Positions 1 to 7,382 of a stretch of DNA of 20,692 nucleotides are shown here, piece after piece (within the stretch, counting starts at the first letter, position 1; each line of letters opens with the position of its first letter). This DNA is from Actinomycetes bacterium (lineage in GTDB: Bacteria; Actinomycetota; Acidimicrobiia; Acidimicrobiales; Microtrichaceae): the NCBI GenBank assembly GCA_023437745.1, contig JAEZFI010000119.1, forward strand, positions 1 through 20,692, in the 5' to 3' direction. The translations under genes were made by a program, and so were the position numbers. The notes below the pieces were generated by a model. The model was not told the DNA's origin and did no database searches. It saw only the letters and a list, made by a program, of their open reading frames with translations.

Positions 1-10
1 ACCCCTGACT

Positions 11-58
11 TCTCGGCGCGGATTGTCCCGTGCGGCGGGACTACTCGCGCCGAGAACG
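11..58. repeat. Nested palindromic intergenic repeat, copy 1
   Basis: This 48-bp unit has perfect 10-bp outer arms, TCTCGGCGCG (11-20) and CGCGCCGAGA (46-55). Inside lies a second small stem, TCCCG/CGGGA, with a 5-nt loop. It is 43/48 identical to the unit at 82-129, 71 bp downstream. The nested shape resembles REP-like elements, but no RAYT transposase is visible here. It could also act as a terminator for a gene to the left. Confidence 0.75.
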
Positions 59-81
59 CGTGGGATCGCGGAACCCCGACA

Positions 82-129
82 TCTCGGCGCGGATTGTCCC
101 GCGCGGCGGGGCTTTCCGCGCCGAGAACG
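82..129. repeat. Nested palindromic intergenic repeat, copy 2
   Basis: This is the second 48-bp copy. Its outer stem is 12 bp and perfect: TCTCGGCGCGGA (82-93) with TCCGCGCCGAGA (115-126). The inner CCCG/CGGG stem is kept. Compared with copy 1, several of the differences fall in the inner loop and spacer while the outer stem is preserved or extended, which suggests the structure matters. It ends about 57 bp before the start of the first epimerase gene. Confidence 0.75.
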
Positions 130-186
130 GGGGGTCGAGGGCGCGGGCTGGACGGTGGGGTGTGTCGGGTGTGCGAGGATGCCCGC

Positions 187-1053
187 GTGGCTGAGGGGAC
201 GAGCGCGCGTGTGCTGGTGCTGGGATCGGGGTTCGTCGGCGCGGCCGTCGCCGAGGACCTGCGCCGCACGCACGACGTCGTGGTCCGTGACATCCCCGAC
301 CACCCCGAGCTGGCCCGCCGGGACGCCGACGCCGACCGCCTGATCCTGGGCGAGTTGGAGGCCGGCGCCACCATCGTGGTCAACACGTGCGGACGCCTGG
401 TGGGCACCCGTGAGCAGCTCGACGACGCCAACGTCGCCTTCCCCGAGTGGCTGGTCGGCGTGCTCGCGGGCAGCGGCGTCCGGTTCGTCCACCTCGGCTC
501 CGCCGCGGAGTACGGGGACCCGGGCTCGGCCGATCCGATCCCCGAGACCGCGGAGGTCCACCCGACCGGCGACTACGGCGAGACGAAGTGGGCGGGGAGC
601 CGTGCGGTCCTCGGAGCACGCAGCGACGGCCTCGACGCCGTCGTGGCCCGAGGCTTCAACCTCGTCAGCGGTCGGCTGGCGCCCGTGTCGCCGCTCCACC
701 AGTTCGTCGCCGACGTCACGGCCCTCCCGCCCGAGGGCGGCGAGGTGGAGGTCTGGTGGCCCGACACGATCCGCGACCACATCCTGCTGACCGACCTCGC
801 GCTGGGCGTGTCCCGTCTGGCGACGGCCGGGCAGGTGCCCGACATCGTCAACCTCTGCGCCGGGGTGGGGGTGCGCTTCGCCGACATCGTGCAGGCCATC
901 GCGGCGAAGCAGGGCAAGGTCGTGACGATCCGGTCGGCCGACCGGCCCGGCATCCCCGCCGTGGTCGGCGATCCGTCCCGCCTCGCCGAGGTCTGCGGCC
1001 TCCACCCGGAGATGTCGGCCGAGATCATCGCCGAGCACGCCGGCATCGCGTGA
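187..1053 (+). CDS. NAD(P)-dependent epimerase/dehydratase (extended SDR)
   Basis: A 288-residue cytoplasmic extended short-chain dehydrogenase, likely acting on a nucleotide-activated sugar. The N-terminal Rossmann motif is GSGFVG (residues 13-18). The segment HLGSAAEYG is followed by the YGETK catalytic pair (Tyr130, Lys134). The GTG at 187 is chosen because the Rossmann strand starts eight residues later and a GAGG lies 8 nt upstream; a longer reading from 94 would run through the palindromic repeat. It is the first visible gene of a five-gene sugar-nucleotide run. At 288 residues it is shorter than typical GalE-type enzymes (about 330), so it could be an NDP-sugar reductase or epimerase. 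The substrate cannot be assigned. Confidence 0.85.
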   Translation: MAEGTSARVLVLGSGFVGAAVAEDLRRTHDVVVRDIPDHPELARRDADADRLILGELEAGATIVVNTCGRLVGTREQLDDANVAFPEWLVGVLAGSGVRFVHLGSAAEYGDPGSADPIPETAEVHPTGDYGETKWAGSRAVLGARSDGLDAVVARGFNLVSGRLAPVSPLHQFVADVTALPPEGGEVEVWWPDTIRDHILLTDLALGVSRLATAGQVPDIVNLCAGVGVRFADIVQAIAAKQGKVVTIRSADRPGIPAVVGDPSRLAEVCGLHPEMSAEIIAEHAGIA

Positions 1054-1114
1054 GCTCCTTCGCCCGGGCATGGTTCTCGACAAGCGCGGCGCCGGCCGCC
1101 ACCATGTGGCCCCT

Positions 1115-1837
1115 ATGCACGCGGTGATCCTCGCCGGGGGGCGTGGTGTGCGGCTCCGGCCCTACACCACGGCGTTCCCGAAGCCCCTCGTCCCGATCGG
1201 GGACGAGTACGCCATCATGGAGGTCGTCCTCCGCCAGCTGCACGCTGCAGGGTTCCGCACGATCACGATCGCGATCGGGCACCTCGGTCAGCTCATCCGG
1301 GCCTACTGCGGCGACGGGAGCCAGTGGGGGCTCGACATCAGGTACTGGGACGAGGACACCCCGCTCGGGACGATGGGGCCGATCGTGGCCAACCTCGCCG
1401 AGCTGCCCGAGCACTTCCTCGTGATGAACGGCGACGTGCTGACCGACCTCCCGTACGCCGAGGTCCTCCAGGGTCACATCGGCTCGGGCGCTCCGATCAC
1501 CGTCGCCACCTACGACCGGACGGTGAAGATCGACTTCGGTGTGCTCGAGATCGGCGGCGAGAAGGACGAGCAGATCGTCGCCTTCCGGGAGAAGCCCGTC
1601 GAGCACTTCAGCGTGTCGATGGGCATCTACGCGGTCACCCGGGAGACGCTCGCCGGGTACCCCGCTGGTGAGCCCCTCGGGTTCGACGAGTTGGTCCTCG
1701 ATCTGCTGCCGACCGCCACCCCGCCGCGCGTGCACCGCTTCGATGGCTACTGGCTCGACATCGGTCGACCCGACGACTACGACACGGCCAACGAGGAGTG
1801 GGAGCGACTCAAGCCGCTGCTGCTCCCGCCCACCTGA
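1115..1837 (+). CDS. Sugar-1-phosphate nucleotidyltransferase
   Basis: A 240-residue NTP_transferase-family enzyme that would activate a sugar-1-phosphate with a nucleoside triphosphate to give an NDP-sugar and pyrophosphate. The signature loop AGGRGVRLRP lies at residues 7-16, followed by FPKPL (Lys23). The metal-binding Asp is in MNGDVLTD (Asp107), and the C-terminal WLDIGRPDDY is typical of the family. ATG 1115 is chosen because the first beta strand and the loop follow at once. It lies 61 bp after the first epimerase and 12 bp before the GT4 gene. It has no left-handed beta-helix acyltransferase extension. It could be a guanylyl-, thymidylyl- or cytidylyltransferase; the base specificity is not readable from the sequence. 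Confidence 0.9.
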   Translation: MHAVILAGGRGVRLRPYTTAFPKPLVPIGDEYAIMEVVLRQLHAAGFRTITIAIGHLGQLIRAYCGDGSQWGLDIRYWDEDTPLGTMGPIVANLAELPEHFLVMNGDVLTDLPYAEVLQGHIGSGAPITVATYDRTVKIDFGVLEIGGEKDEQIVAFREKPVEHFSVSMGIYAVTRETLAGYPAGEPLGFDELVLDLLPTATPPRVHRFDGYWLDIGRPDDYDTANEEWERLKPLLLPPT

Positions 1838-1849
1838 CGCGGAACGCTC

Positions 1850-2950
1850 GTGACCGAACCGATCCGGCCGTTCCACCTCGTCGTCTACTCGGACGCCGCC
1901 GAGCGCGGCGGCGCCGAGATGACCCTCGCGCAGCTGATCGCCGGCCTTCCCTCCCAGGTGAAGGTCACGGTCGTCGCCATCGACCATGACGTCGCAGGGT
2001 TCCTCGCCGGTGACCGTCCCGGCACCGCGACCGAGCTGCTCGAACCGATCGCCTCGCGTGGCCAGGTCGACCGGATGTGGCGGCACCGCCGGCTGTTCAC
2101 CCGGCTCCGCCCCGACATCGTGCAGTTCAACCTGTCGATGGTGTCGTCGTGCCAGTGGGCGATCGCCGTGGCGCTCACGATCCCGAAGGTGCGCGTCGTG
2201 GTCACCGAGAACGCGTCGATGGGTGCGTGGTCGGCCACGTCGAACAGGCTCAAGCGGCTGACGTCGCCCCGCCTCGCCGCGCACGTCGCAGTGGGGGAGG
2301 CGACCGCCCGCATCATCGAGCGCGACGCCGGGCTGACGCCGGGATCGATCGGCACGATGCACCACGGCGTGGCGGACGTCCGCCGGGATCTCCCGAAGTC
2401 GCCCGACACGATCCTCAACGTGGCGAGGCACGACCCCGTGAAGGGGGTCGACGTGCTGCTGAAGGCGATGGTCGACGTCGCCCCCGGGACGAAGCTCGTG
2501 CAGATCGGCGGCGGCGAGCTGCTCGACGACCACAAGGCGATGGCGGTGGAGCTCGGGCTGAGCGATCGCGTCGAGTTCCGCGACCTCCGCTGGGACGCCC
2601 GGGTGGCGGACCAGATGGCGGAGTTCGCGCTGTTCGTCCTGTCGAGCCGCACCGAGGGCCTCCCGGTGACGGTCATGGAGGCGATGTTGGCCGGCCTGCC
2701 GATCATCGCCTCGGACGTGGGCTCGATCCGCGAGGAGGTCACGCCGGGGGAGAACGGCTTGCTCGTCCCGCCCGACGACCCCGCTGCGCTCGCCGCCGCC
2801 ATCGACGAGTTGATGGCGGACGCCGACCGTCGTGCGGCCATGGGCCGGCGCTCCCGGGAGATCGCCGAGGAGTGCTTCACCCTGGAGGCGATGGTCGGCC
2901 GCTACTGCGACGTGTACCGCCGGGTCCTCGGCTCGACCGGCCGCCGGTGA
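1850..2950 (+). CDS. Glycosyltransferase family 4 (GT-B fold)
   Basis: A 366-residue retaining GT4-type glycosyltransferase. The N-terminal acceptor domain carries the glycine-rich segment SDAAERGGAEMTL, common in GT4 enzymes. The C-terminal donor domain begins near ILNVARHDPVKGVDVLL and contains the EX7E motif in EGLPVTVME (Glu269 and Glu277), which binds the nucleotide-sugar donor. GTG 1850 follows a GGAA by about 6 nt and lies 12 bp after the nucleotidyltransferase stop, so co-transcription is likely. No transmembrane segment is seen, so it is probably a peripheral enzyme at the inner face of the membrane. Donor and acceptor are unknown; the donor is likely made by its neighbours. Confidence 0.9.
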   Translation: MTEPIRPFHLVVYSDAAERGGAEMTLAQLIAGLPSQVKVTVVAIDHDVAGFLAGDRPGTATELLEPIASRGQVDRMWRHRRLFTRLRPDIVQFNLSMVSSCQWAIAVALTIPKVRVVVTENASMGAWSATSNRLKRLTSPRLAAHVAVGEATARIIERDAGLTPGSIGTMHHGVADVRRDLPKSPDTILNVARHDPVKGVDVLLKAMVDVAPGTKLVQIGGGELLDDHKAMAVELGLSDRVEFRDLRWDARVADQMAEFALFVLSSRTEGLPVTVMEAMLAGLPIIASDVGSIREEVTPGENGLLVPPDDPAALAAAIDELMADADRRAAMGRRSREIAEECFTLEAMVGRYCDVYRRVLGSTGRR

Positions 2951-2990
2951 GTCGCAACTCCGGGCCCGCCGCCCGTACCGTGGAGTCCCT

Positions 2991-4454
2991 GTGACCACCG
3001 CGCCGCCCACCCTCGCATCGCTCGTCGCGGCCGCCGGGCTCGGTCCCGACGACGTCGACCTGACCGACCGCCCCGTCGTCGCCGTGCAGGGGCTCGGCTT
3101 CGTGGGTGCCGCGATGTCGATCGCCGTCGCCTCCGCCACCGACGACAGCGGCGCTCCCGCCTTCACCGTCGTCGGTGTCGACCTCGACGACGCCGCCGGA
3201 CGCCAGCGCATCGAGGCGCTCAACGCCGGCCGGTTCCCCTTCGAGACGACCGACGCCGACCTGACCGCAGCGCTCGAGGCCGCCCGGGCACGCCGCAACC
3301 TCGTCGCGATCACCGACCCGGCCGCCTACGGGCTGGCGCAGGTCGTGGTGGTCGACGTGCCACTCGATATCGACTGGCGCTCCGAGACGCCCAGCCTCCG
3401 TCTCGCCGGGTTCGAAGCCGCGATCCGCACGGTCGGTCGCCACGTGCAGCCCGGCGCGCTGGTGCTCGTCGAGACGACCGTCCCGCCGGGCACCACCGAG
3501 AAGATCGTCGTGCCGATCATCGCCGAGGAGCTCGAGGCCCGCGGCCTGCCCGGCGACGCCGTGCTCATCGCGCACAGCTACGAGCGGGTCATGCCGGGCG
3601 CCGACTACTACGCCTCGATCGTGAACTACTGGCGTGTGTTCGCCGGGCACACCGACGAGGCGGCGAAGGCGGCCGAGGCGTTCCTCCGCACGGTCATCGA
3701 CACCGAGACCTATCCCCTCACCCGCCTCGGCAGCACCACGGCCAGCGAGACGGCGAAGGTGATGGAGAACACCTTCCGGGCCACGACCATCGCGCTGATG
3801 GAGGAGTGGGGTCGCTTCGCCGAGACCGTCGGCATCGACCTCTACGAGGTGGTCGATGCCATCCGCCTCCGCCCCACCCACGCCAACATGCGCACCCCTG
3901 GCTTCGGGGTGGGCGGCTACTGCCTCACCAAGGATCCGCTGTTCGCCAAGCTCGCCTCCGACGTGCTGTGGGACCAACCCCTCGACTTCCCGTTCTCTAC
4001 CGCTGCGGTGCAGACCAACGACGACGCGCCGCTCGTGTCCCTCGACCGGGTGCGCCGGCTCGTCGGTGGCTCGCTCGACGGCGCACGCCTCCTCGTCCTC
4101 GGCATCAGCTACCGCCAGGACGTGGGCGACACCCGCTACTCGCCGACCGAGACCTTCGTGCGCGCCGCGCTGGACGCGGGTGCCGAGGTCGTGGCGCACG
4201 ACCCGCTGCTCGACCACTGGGAGGAGCTGGACCGCCCCGTGCCGTCCGAGCTGCCGTCTCCCGAGGGCTTCGATGCCGTCGTGTTCGCCGTGCCGCACGA
4301 GGAGTACCGGCGGCTCGACCTGCCGACGTGGCTGGGCGACGCGCGCCCCGCCATCTTCGACGGCTTCAGCGTGGTGTCGGCCGATCAGCGCCGGCTCGTG
4401 AAAGCACTGGGATGTGCCGTGGCCTCCATCGGCCGCGGGGGAGAGGACGTATGA
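2991..4454 (+). CDS. UDP-glucose/GDP-mannose 6-dehydrogenase family protein
   Basis: A 487-residue NAD-dependent nucleotide-sugar 6-dehydrogenase, which oxidises a sugar C6 alcohol to a uronate. GLGFVG (residues 34-39) is the NAD-binding loop, and ETTVPPGTTEK is the typical second segment near residue 162. GVGGYCLTKDP carries the catalytic Cys311. The C-terminal UDP-sugar-binding domain includes LGISYRQDVGDTRYSP. About 30 residues before the first strand are unusual for the family. GTG 2991 is chosen from a GGAG 5 nt upstream. The stop overlaps the next start by 4 bp (ATGA), implying translational coupling. The Gly-Gly-Tyr-Cys context resembles the NDP-HexNAc dehydrogenase branch as much as classical Ugd, so the substrate is left open. 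Confidence 0.92.
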   Translation: MTTAPPTLASLVAAAGLGPDDVDLTDRPVVAVQGLGFVGAAMSIAVASATDDSGAPAFTVVGVDLDDAAGRQRIEALNAGRFPFETTDADLTAALEAARARRNLVAITDPAAYGLAQVVVVDVPLDIDWRSETPSLRLAGFEAAIRTVGRHVQPGALVLVETTVPPGTTEKIVVPIIAEELEARGLPGDAVLIAHSYERVMPGADYYASIVNYWRVFAGHTDEAAKAAEAFLRTVIDTETYPLTRLGSTTASETAKVMENTFRATTIALMEEWGRFAETVGIDLYEVVDAIRLRPTHANMRTPGFGVGGYCLTKDPLFAKLASDVLWDQPLDFPFSTAAVQTNDDAPLVSLDRVRRLVGGSLDGARLLVLGISYRQDVGDTRYSPTETFVRAALDAGAEVVAHDPLLDHWEELDRPVPSELPSPEGFDAVVFAVPHEEYRRLDLPTWLGDARPAIFDGFSVVSADQRRLVKALGCAVASIGRGGEDV

Positions 4455-5464
4455 GCGACCAACCGACGGGCCGGCGCAAGGCACTGATCACGGGGGGCGC
4501 CGGCTTCATCGGCGGTCACCTCACGGCCCGGCTCCTGGCCGACGGGTACGCCGTGGACCTGGTCGACAACCTCAGCCGGGGCGTCGAGGACGACCTCATC
4601 GCCGGCTTCCGGGACCACCGGGACTTCTCGATCGTGGTCGCCGACCTGCGTGATCCCGAGTCGCTGGCGCAGGTGGGCGACGACTACACGCACGTGTTCC
4701 ACTTCGCCGCGCTGCTCGGCGTCCAGAACGTGCTCGACCGCCCGTACGCGGTGCTGCGCGAGAACATCTCGATGCTCGAGACGATGCTCGACGTGGCGGC
4801 TCGCCAGACGACGCTCGAGCGCTTCGTGTTCCCGTCGACGAGCGAGGTCTACGTCGGGACGCTCCAGCACTTCGAGCTGCCGTTGCCGACGCCCGAGTCG
4901 ACGCCGCTCGCCATCTCGCCGCTCGAGCACCCCCGCACCAGCTACATGCTCTCGAAGATCTACGGCGAGGCACTCGTCCACCAGTGCGGCCTGCCGTTCA
5001 CGATCATCCGGCCGCACAACTTCTACGGGCCGCGCATGGGGCTCAGCCACGTGGTGCCCGAGCTGCTGTCGAAGATCCACGCGATGTCGGACGGCGACGA
5101 GCTGGTCGTCGCGTCGATGGGCCACTCCCGCACGTTCTGCTTCATCGACGACGCGGTCGAGTTCATCGTCCGGCTCATCGACGGCCCGGCCGGACTGGGC
5201 GGCACCTTCAACATCGGGGTGCAGGAGCCCGAGGTGACCATCGGCGAGCTGGCCCAGCTGCTCATCGACACGGTCGGCCGGAAGGTCACGATCGTCCCGG
5301 GCGACACGACGCCGGGCTCGCCGTCCCGCCGTGCCCCCGACATGACCCACACGATCGCTGCGACGGGCCACGAGCCCGCCGTGTCGCTCGCCGACGGCGT
5401 CCGCCGCACCTACGACTGGTACCGCGAGCGGGTCTTCGACGGCGGCAGCGTCTCGGCGAAGTAG
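4451..5464 (+). CDS. NAD-dependent nucleotide-sugar epimerase (extended SDR)
   Basis: A 337-residue extended SDR of UDP-glucose 4-epimerase type. GGAGFIG (residues 15-21) binds NAD, and FPSTSEVYVG is the usual Ser-containing strand. YMLSK gives the catalytic Tyr165/Lys169, and IIRPHNFYGPR is a substrate-loop signature. Its length matches the family. The ATG overlaps the TGA of the dehydrogenase, so the two are coupled; a uronate 4-epimerase or decarboxylase acting on the dehydrogenase product is a reasonable inference. It is the last gene of the glycan run and is followed by a large inverted repeat before a convergent gene. Confidence 0.92.
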   Translation: MSDQPTGRRKALITGGAGFIGGHLTARLLADGYAVDLVDNLSRGVEDDLIAGFRDHRDFSIVVADLRDPESLAQVGDDYTHVFHFAALLGVQNVLDRPYAVLRENISMLETMLDVAARQTTLERFVFPSTSEVYVGTLQHFELPLPTPESTPLAISPLEHPRTSYMLSKIYGEALVHQCGLPFTIIRPHNFYGPRMGLSHVVPELLSKIHAMSDGDELVVASMGHSRTFCFIDDAVEFIVRLIDGPAGLGGTFNIGVQEPEVTIGELAQLLIDTVGRKVTIVPGDTTPGSPSRRAPDMTHTIAATGHEPAVSLADGVRRTYDWYRERVFDGGSVSAK

Positions 5465-5470
5465 CCCAGC

Positions 5471-5560
5471 TTCCGCGGGACCAGATCGGCCGTTTCCGCG
5501 CGTTCGCGGGACGCAATCGACCATTTCAAGCGGGCGAATCGGCGATCTGGTCCCGCGGAA
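5471..5560. repeat. 18-bp perfect inverted repeat, probable bidirectional terminator
   Basis: The arms TTCCGCGGGACCAGATCG (5471-5488) and its exact complement (5543-5560) enclose a 54-nt spacer. The spacer repeats imperfect versions of CGCGGGACnnnATCGnCC (compare 5474-5491 with 5505-5522, 14/18 identical, and a weaker copy near 5530). It fills the gap between two convergent genes. There is no T-tract, so it is either a GC-type terminator or a mobile palindromic element serving as one. Confidence 0.7.
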
Positions 5561-5567
5561 CCGGCAT

Positions 5568-6416
5568 TCAGGGGGCCGTCACGAAGTCGATGAGCTCCTC
5601 GACCGCGCCCACCAGGGTGGTGTCGAGGTCGCGGAAGTCACGCACGTTGGCGAGGATCGTCCGCCAGAAGTCGGCGGGCTCGTCCACGCCCACGGCCGCG
5701 CAGATCCCTTCCTTCCACGGCGTGCCCCGCGGGATGTCCGGCCACGCGGTCAGCCCGACACGGCGGGGGTCGACCGCCGCCCAGATGTCGACGAACTTGT
5801 GGCCGCGGATGCACACGTCGGGGTGATCGATCGAGGCCGCGATGCGCGCCTCCTTGGTCATCGCACCGCCCGGCTCGCCCACCAGGTGGTCGACGAGGAT
5901 GCCCAATCGCCGGCCCGACCGGGGGCCGAAGTTCCGCACGACGGACGCGAGGTCATCGACGCCGTGCAGCGGCTCCACCACCACGCCCTCTGCTCGCAGG
6001 TCGTCACCCCACACCTTCTCGACCAGCTCGGCGTCGTGCTTCCCCTCCACCCAGATGCGGCTGGCGCGCGCGACGCGGGCGCGGAGGTCCTCGGCGGCGA
6101 TGGAGCCCGAGGCCGTGAACCGGCGCTCGGTGGACGGAGCCGACCGAGCGGTCACGAGCTCGACCGGCTCCTCGCCGACCAGGAACGCGCCCTTCCCGTT
6201 CCGGTAGCGACGGTCCCGCCCGCTGTCGTCACGGAGCACCACGAGCTGGTCGGTGCACTCGACCACGGCGCCCACCACGCGGGTGGCCTGGTGGGTGACC
6301 TCGAGCCCGATCGTGGCCGGCACCTTGCGGTACTCACGGCCCCGGCGAGGCGGCGCGTCGAGGTCGAGCGGTTCGGAGAGGATGCCGCCGACGGGGCGAC
6401 GCGGGGCGTTCGTCAC
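5568..6416 (-). CDS. DUF3097 family protein
   Basis: A 282-residue protein recognised as the actinobacterial DUF3097 family, of unknown function. The N-terminal third has a small beta-rich segment ending in RYRNGKGAFLVGEEPVEL. The rest has a Toprim-like look: RIWVEGKHDAELVEKVWG (conserved Glu124) followed by GILVDHLVG (Asp176). I infer a possible nucleic-acid-related role from that resemblance only, because the canonical DxD is not present. The GTG at 6416 is followed immediately by the usual N-terminus. TAGCCT sits 6 nt upstream, suggesting a leaderless transcript. It is convergent with the epimerase and downstream of a secreted hydrolase on the same strand. Confidence 0.88.
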   Translation of the reverse strand: MTNAPRRPVGGILSEPLDLDAPPRRGREYRKVPATIGLEVTHQATRVVGAVVECTDQLVVLRDDSGRDRRYRNGKGAFLVGEEPVELVTARSAPSTERRFTASGSIAAEDLRARVARASRIWVEGKHDAELVEKVWGDDLRAEGVVVEPLHGVDDLASVVRNFGPRSGRRLGILVDHLVGEPGGAMTKEARIAASIDHPDVCIRGHKFVDIWAAVDPRRVGLTAWPDIPRGTPWKEGICAAVGVDEPADFWRTILANVRDFRDLDTTLVGAVEELIDFVTAP

Positions 6417-6422
6417 GCCGAG

Positions 6423-6428
6423 AGGCTA
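6423..6428 (-). promoter_or_regulatory. Candidate -10 element (leaderless start of DUF3097)
   Basis: TAGCCT on the - strand fits TAnnnT and ends 6 nt before the GTG at 6416. No Shine-Dalgarno sequence is present, so transcription may start at the start codon. Confidence 0.4.
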
Positions 6429-6437
6429 CGCGGCCGC

Positions 6438-6470
6438 CTCGGGTGCGCCGCGCAGGGCGGCACACCCGAG
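6438..6470 (-). terminator. Hairpin downstream of the SGNH hydrolase gene
   Basis: CTCGGGTGCGCCGC (6438-6451) pairs with GCGGCACACCCGAG (6457-6470). The stem is 14 bp with one G-T-type mismatch and a 5-nt loop. It lies between the SGNH stop (6508) and the DUF3097 start (6416) on the same strand. There is no U-tract, so it is called a terminator by position and stability only. Confidence 0.6.
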
Positions 6471-6473
6471 AGG

Positions 6474-6513
6474 TCAGCAGCGACGCCGTCTCAGCAGCGA
6501 CGCTGTCTCAGCA
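6474..6513. repeat. 17-bp direct tandem repeat across the SGNH stop codon
   Basis: TCAGCAGCGACGC(C/T)GTC is present in 2.35 copies (6474-6490, 6491-6507, 6508-6513), with one base difference. The TCA at 6508 is the complement of the SGNH stop codon, so the repeat begins at the gene's 3' end. Replication slippage is a likely origin. Confidence 0.85.
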
Positions 6514-7257
6514 CTGCCCCGAGGCGACGAGGAGGTTGGTGACGTTCCCGATGTACTCGGCGTACTTCAGCTTCCCCACGTTCGAGTGGTGGATGTCGCC
6601 GGGTGCCTTGAACCAGTCGGAGTGGCCGGCCGAGTACGAGTGCCAGTCCGCGACGTACACCCCGGCCATGTTCACGTCCGCCCAGGCGATGTTCGCGTTG
6701 ACCGCGTTGACCGACGCCGTGCTGGCCTGGCTCCAGTGGTTGGCGACGGTGGTCAGCAGCACGCAGCGAGACGACGCCTTGGCGCGGTTGACGGTGTCGA
6801 GCACCTTCCAGAAGTGGTCGCCGGAGGTGTAGCTCCCCGGGGACTGCGTCATGATCCGGGCGTCGTTGGAGCCCAGGGCGACGACGGTGATGCGTGGCTG
6901 GATGACCGTCACGTAGTTGGACAGCGAGGCGAGGTTCGGCCCGCCCCACGCCGGGCTGTCGAGCCAGCCGGCGTTGATCCAGTTCGGGAGCGAGGAGCCC
7001 GACGACGCGGCGACGTACGTGCTGCGCCCGGTGACGGTCCGCAGGTGCCCGGCGAAGGCAGGGGCGCCCACGTCGTTCGTGAGGCTGTCGCCGATCATCA
7101 GCGTCCATGCGCTGTTGCCCGTCGACGAGCCCGTGGCGTTGAAGAGCACTTGGAACGGTGCTGGTGCAACTGCGCCGGCCGGGTGGGTGCCCGCGAGCAA
7201 CCCCACCGAGACGAGCACGGCCGCGACGACGGCACGAAGGTTCCGAACACGACGCAT
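6508..7257 (-). CDS. Secreted SGNH/GDSL-type hydrolase
   Basis: A 249-residue exported esterase/lipase-like protein. Residues 1-31 form a signal peptide: MRRVRNLR, a hydrophobic stretch to about 21, then THPAGAVA as a likely cleavage region. Block I is LMIGDSLTND with nucleophile Ser58, block III is LGSNDAR (Asn131), and block V is GDIHHSN with Asp221 and His224. Together these complete the SGNH set, apart from the block II Gly, which I cannot place. ATG 7257 is chosen over upstream GTG/ATG codons because an AGGGGGA lies about 9 nt before it and the signal peptide starts there. Two cysteines (in SSRCVL and at the C-terminal residue) could form a disulfide outside the cell. The substrate is unknown; polysaccharide deacetylation is possible. 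Confidence 0.85.
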   Translation of the reverse strand: MRRVRNLRAVVAAVLVSVGLLAGTHPAGAVAPAPFQVLFNATGSSTGNSAWTLMIGDSLTNDVGAPAFAGHLRTVTGRSTYVAASSGSSLPNWINAGWLDSPAWGGPNLASLSNYVTVIQPRITVVALGSNDARIMTQSPGSYTSGDHFWKVLDTVNRAKASSRCVLLTTVANHWSQASTASVNAVNANIAWADVNMAGVYVADWHSYSAGHSDWFKAPGDIHHSNVGKLKYAEYIGNVTNLLVASGQC

Positions 7258-7288
7258 GAGATGCTTCCCCCTGACGGTCGGCCCCCCT

Positions 7289-7309
7289 GGCTGCCGTCGA
7301 GGGGCAGCC
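7289..7309. other. Hairpin in the SGNH 5' leader
   Basis: GGCTGCC (7289-7295) and GGCAGCC (7303-7309) form a perfect 7-bp stem with a 7-nt loop. It lies 32-52 nt before the SGNH start on the transcribed strand. It could be a 5'-UTR structure or a second terminator stem for yaaA. Confidence 0.4.
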
Positions 7310-7332
7310 TTCATGTGAGCGATGCGGTTCAC

Positions 7333-7354
7333 AACGGGGAGGGCTCCCCACGTT
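7333..7354 (-). terminator. Terminator-like hairpin after yaaA
   Basis: AACGGGGA (7333-7340), loop GGGC, then TCCCC-A-CGTT (7345-7354) form an 8-9 bp stem with one bulged base. It begins 28 nt past the yaaA stop on the - strand. No long U-tract follows. Confidence 0.55.
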
Positions 7355-7382
7355 GGAGTTCCTTGTCAGGTTTCGTGACGAT

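Noticed and set aside
11..129. Start of a CRISPR array
   Set aside because: There are only two units, each with strong internal dyads, and the 23-bp gap between them is short with no further copies.
1025..3313. A 762-codon open frame on the - strand opposite the nucleotidyltransferase and GT4 genes
   Set aside because: Its translation is Arg/His/Gly-rich with no domain, and the + strand genes in the same place have clear catalytic motifs. Long antisense frames are expected at this GC content.
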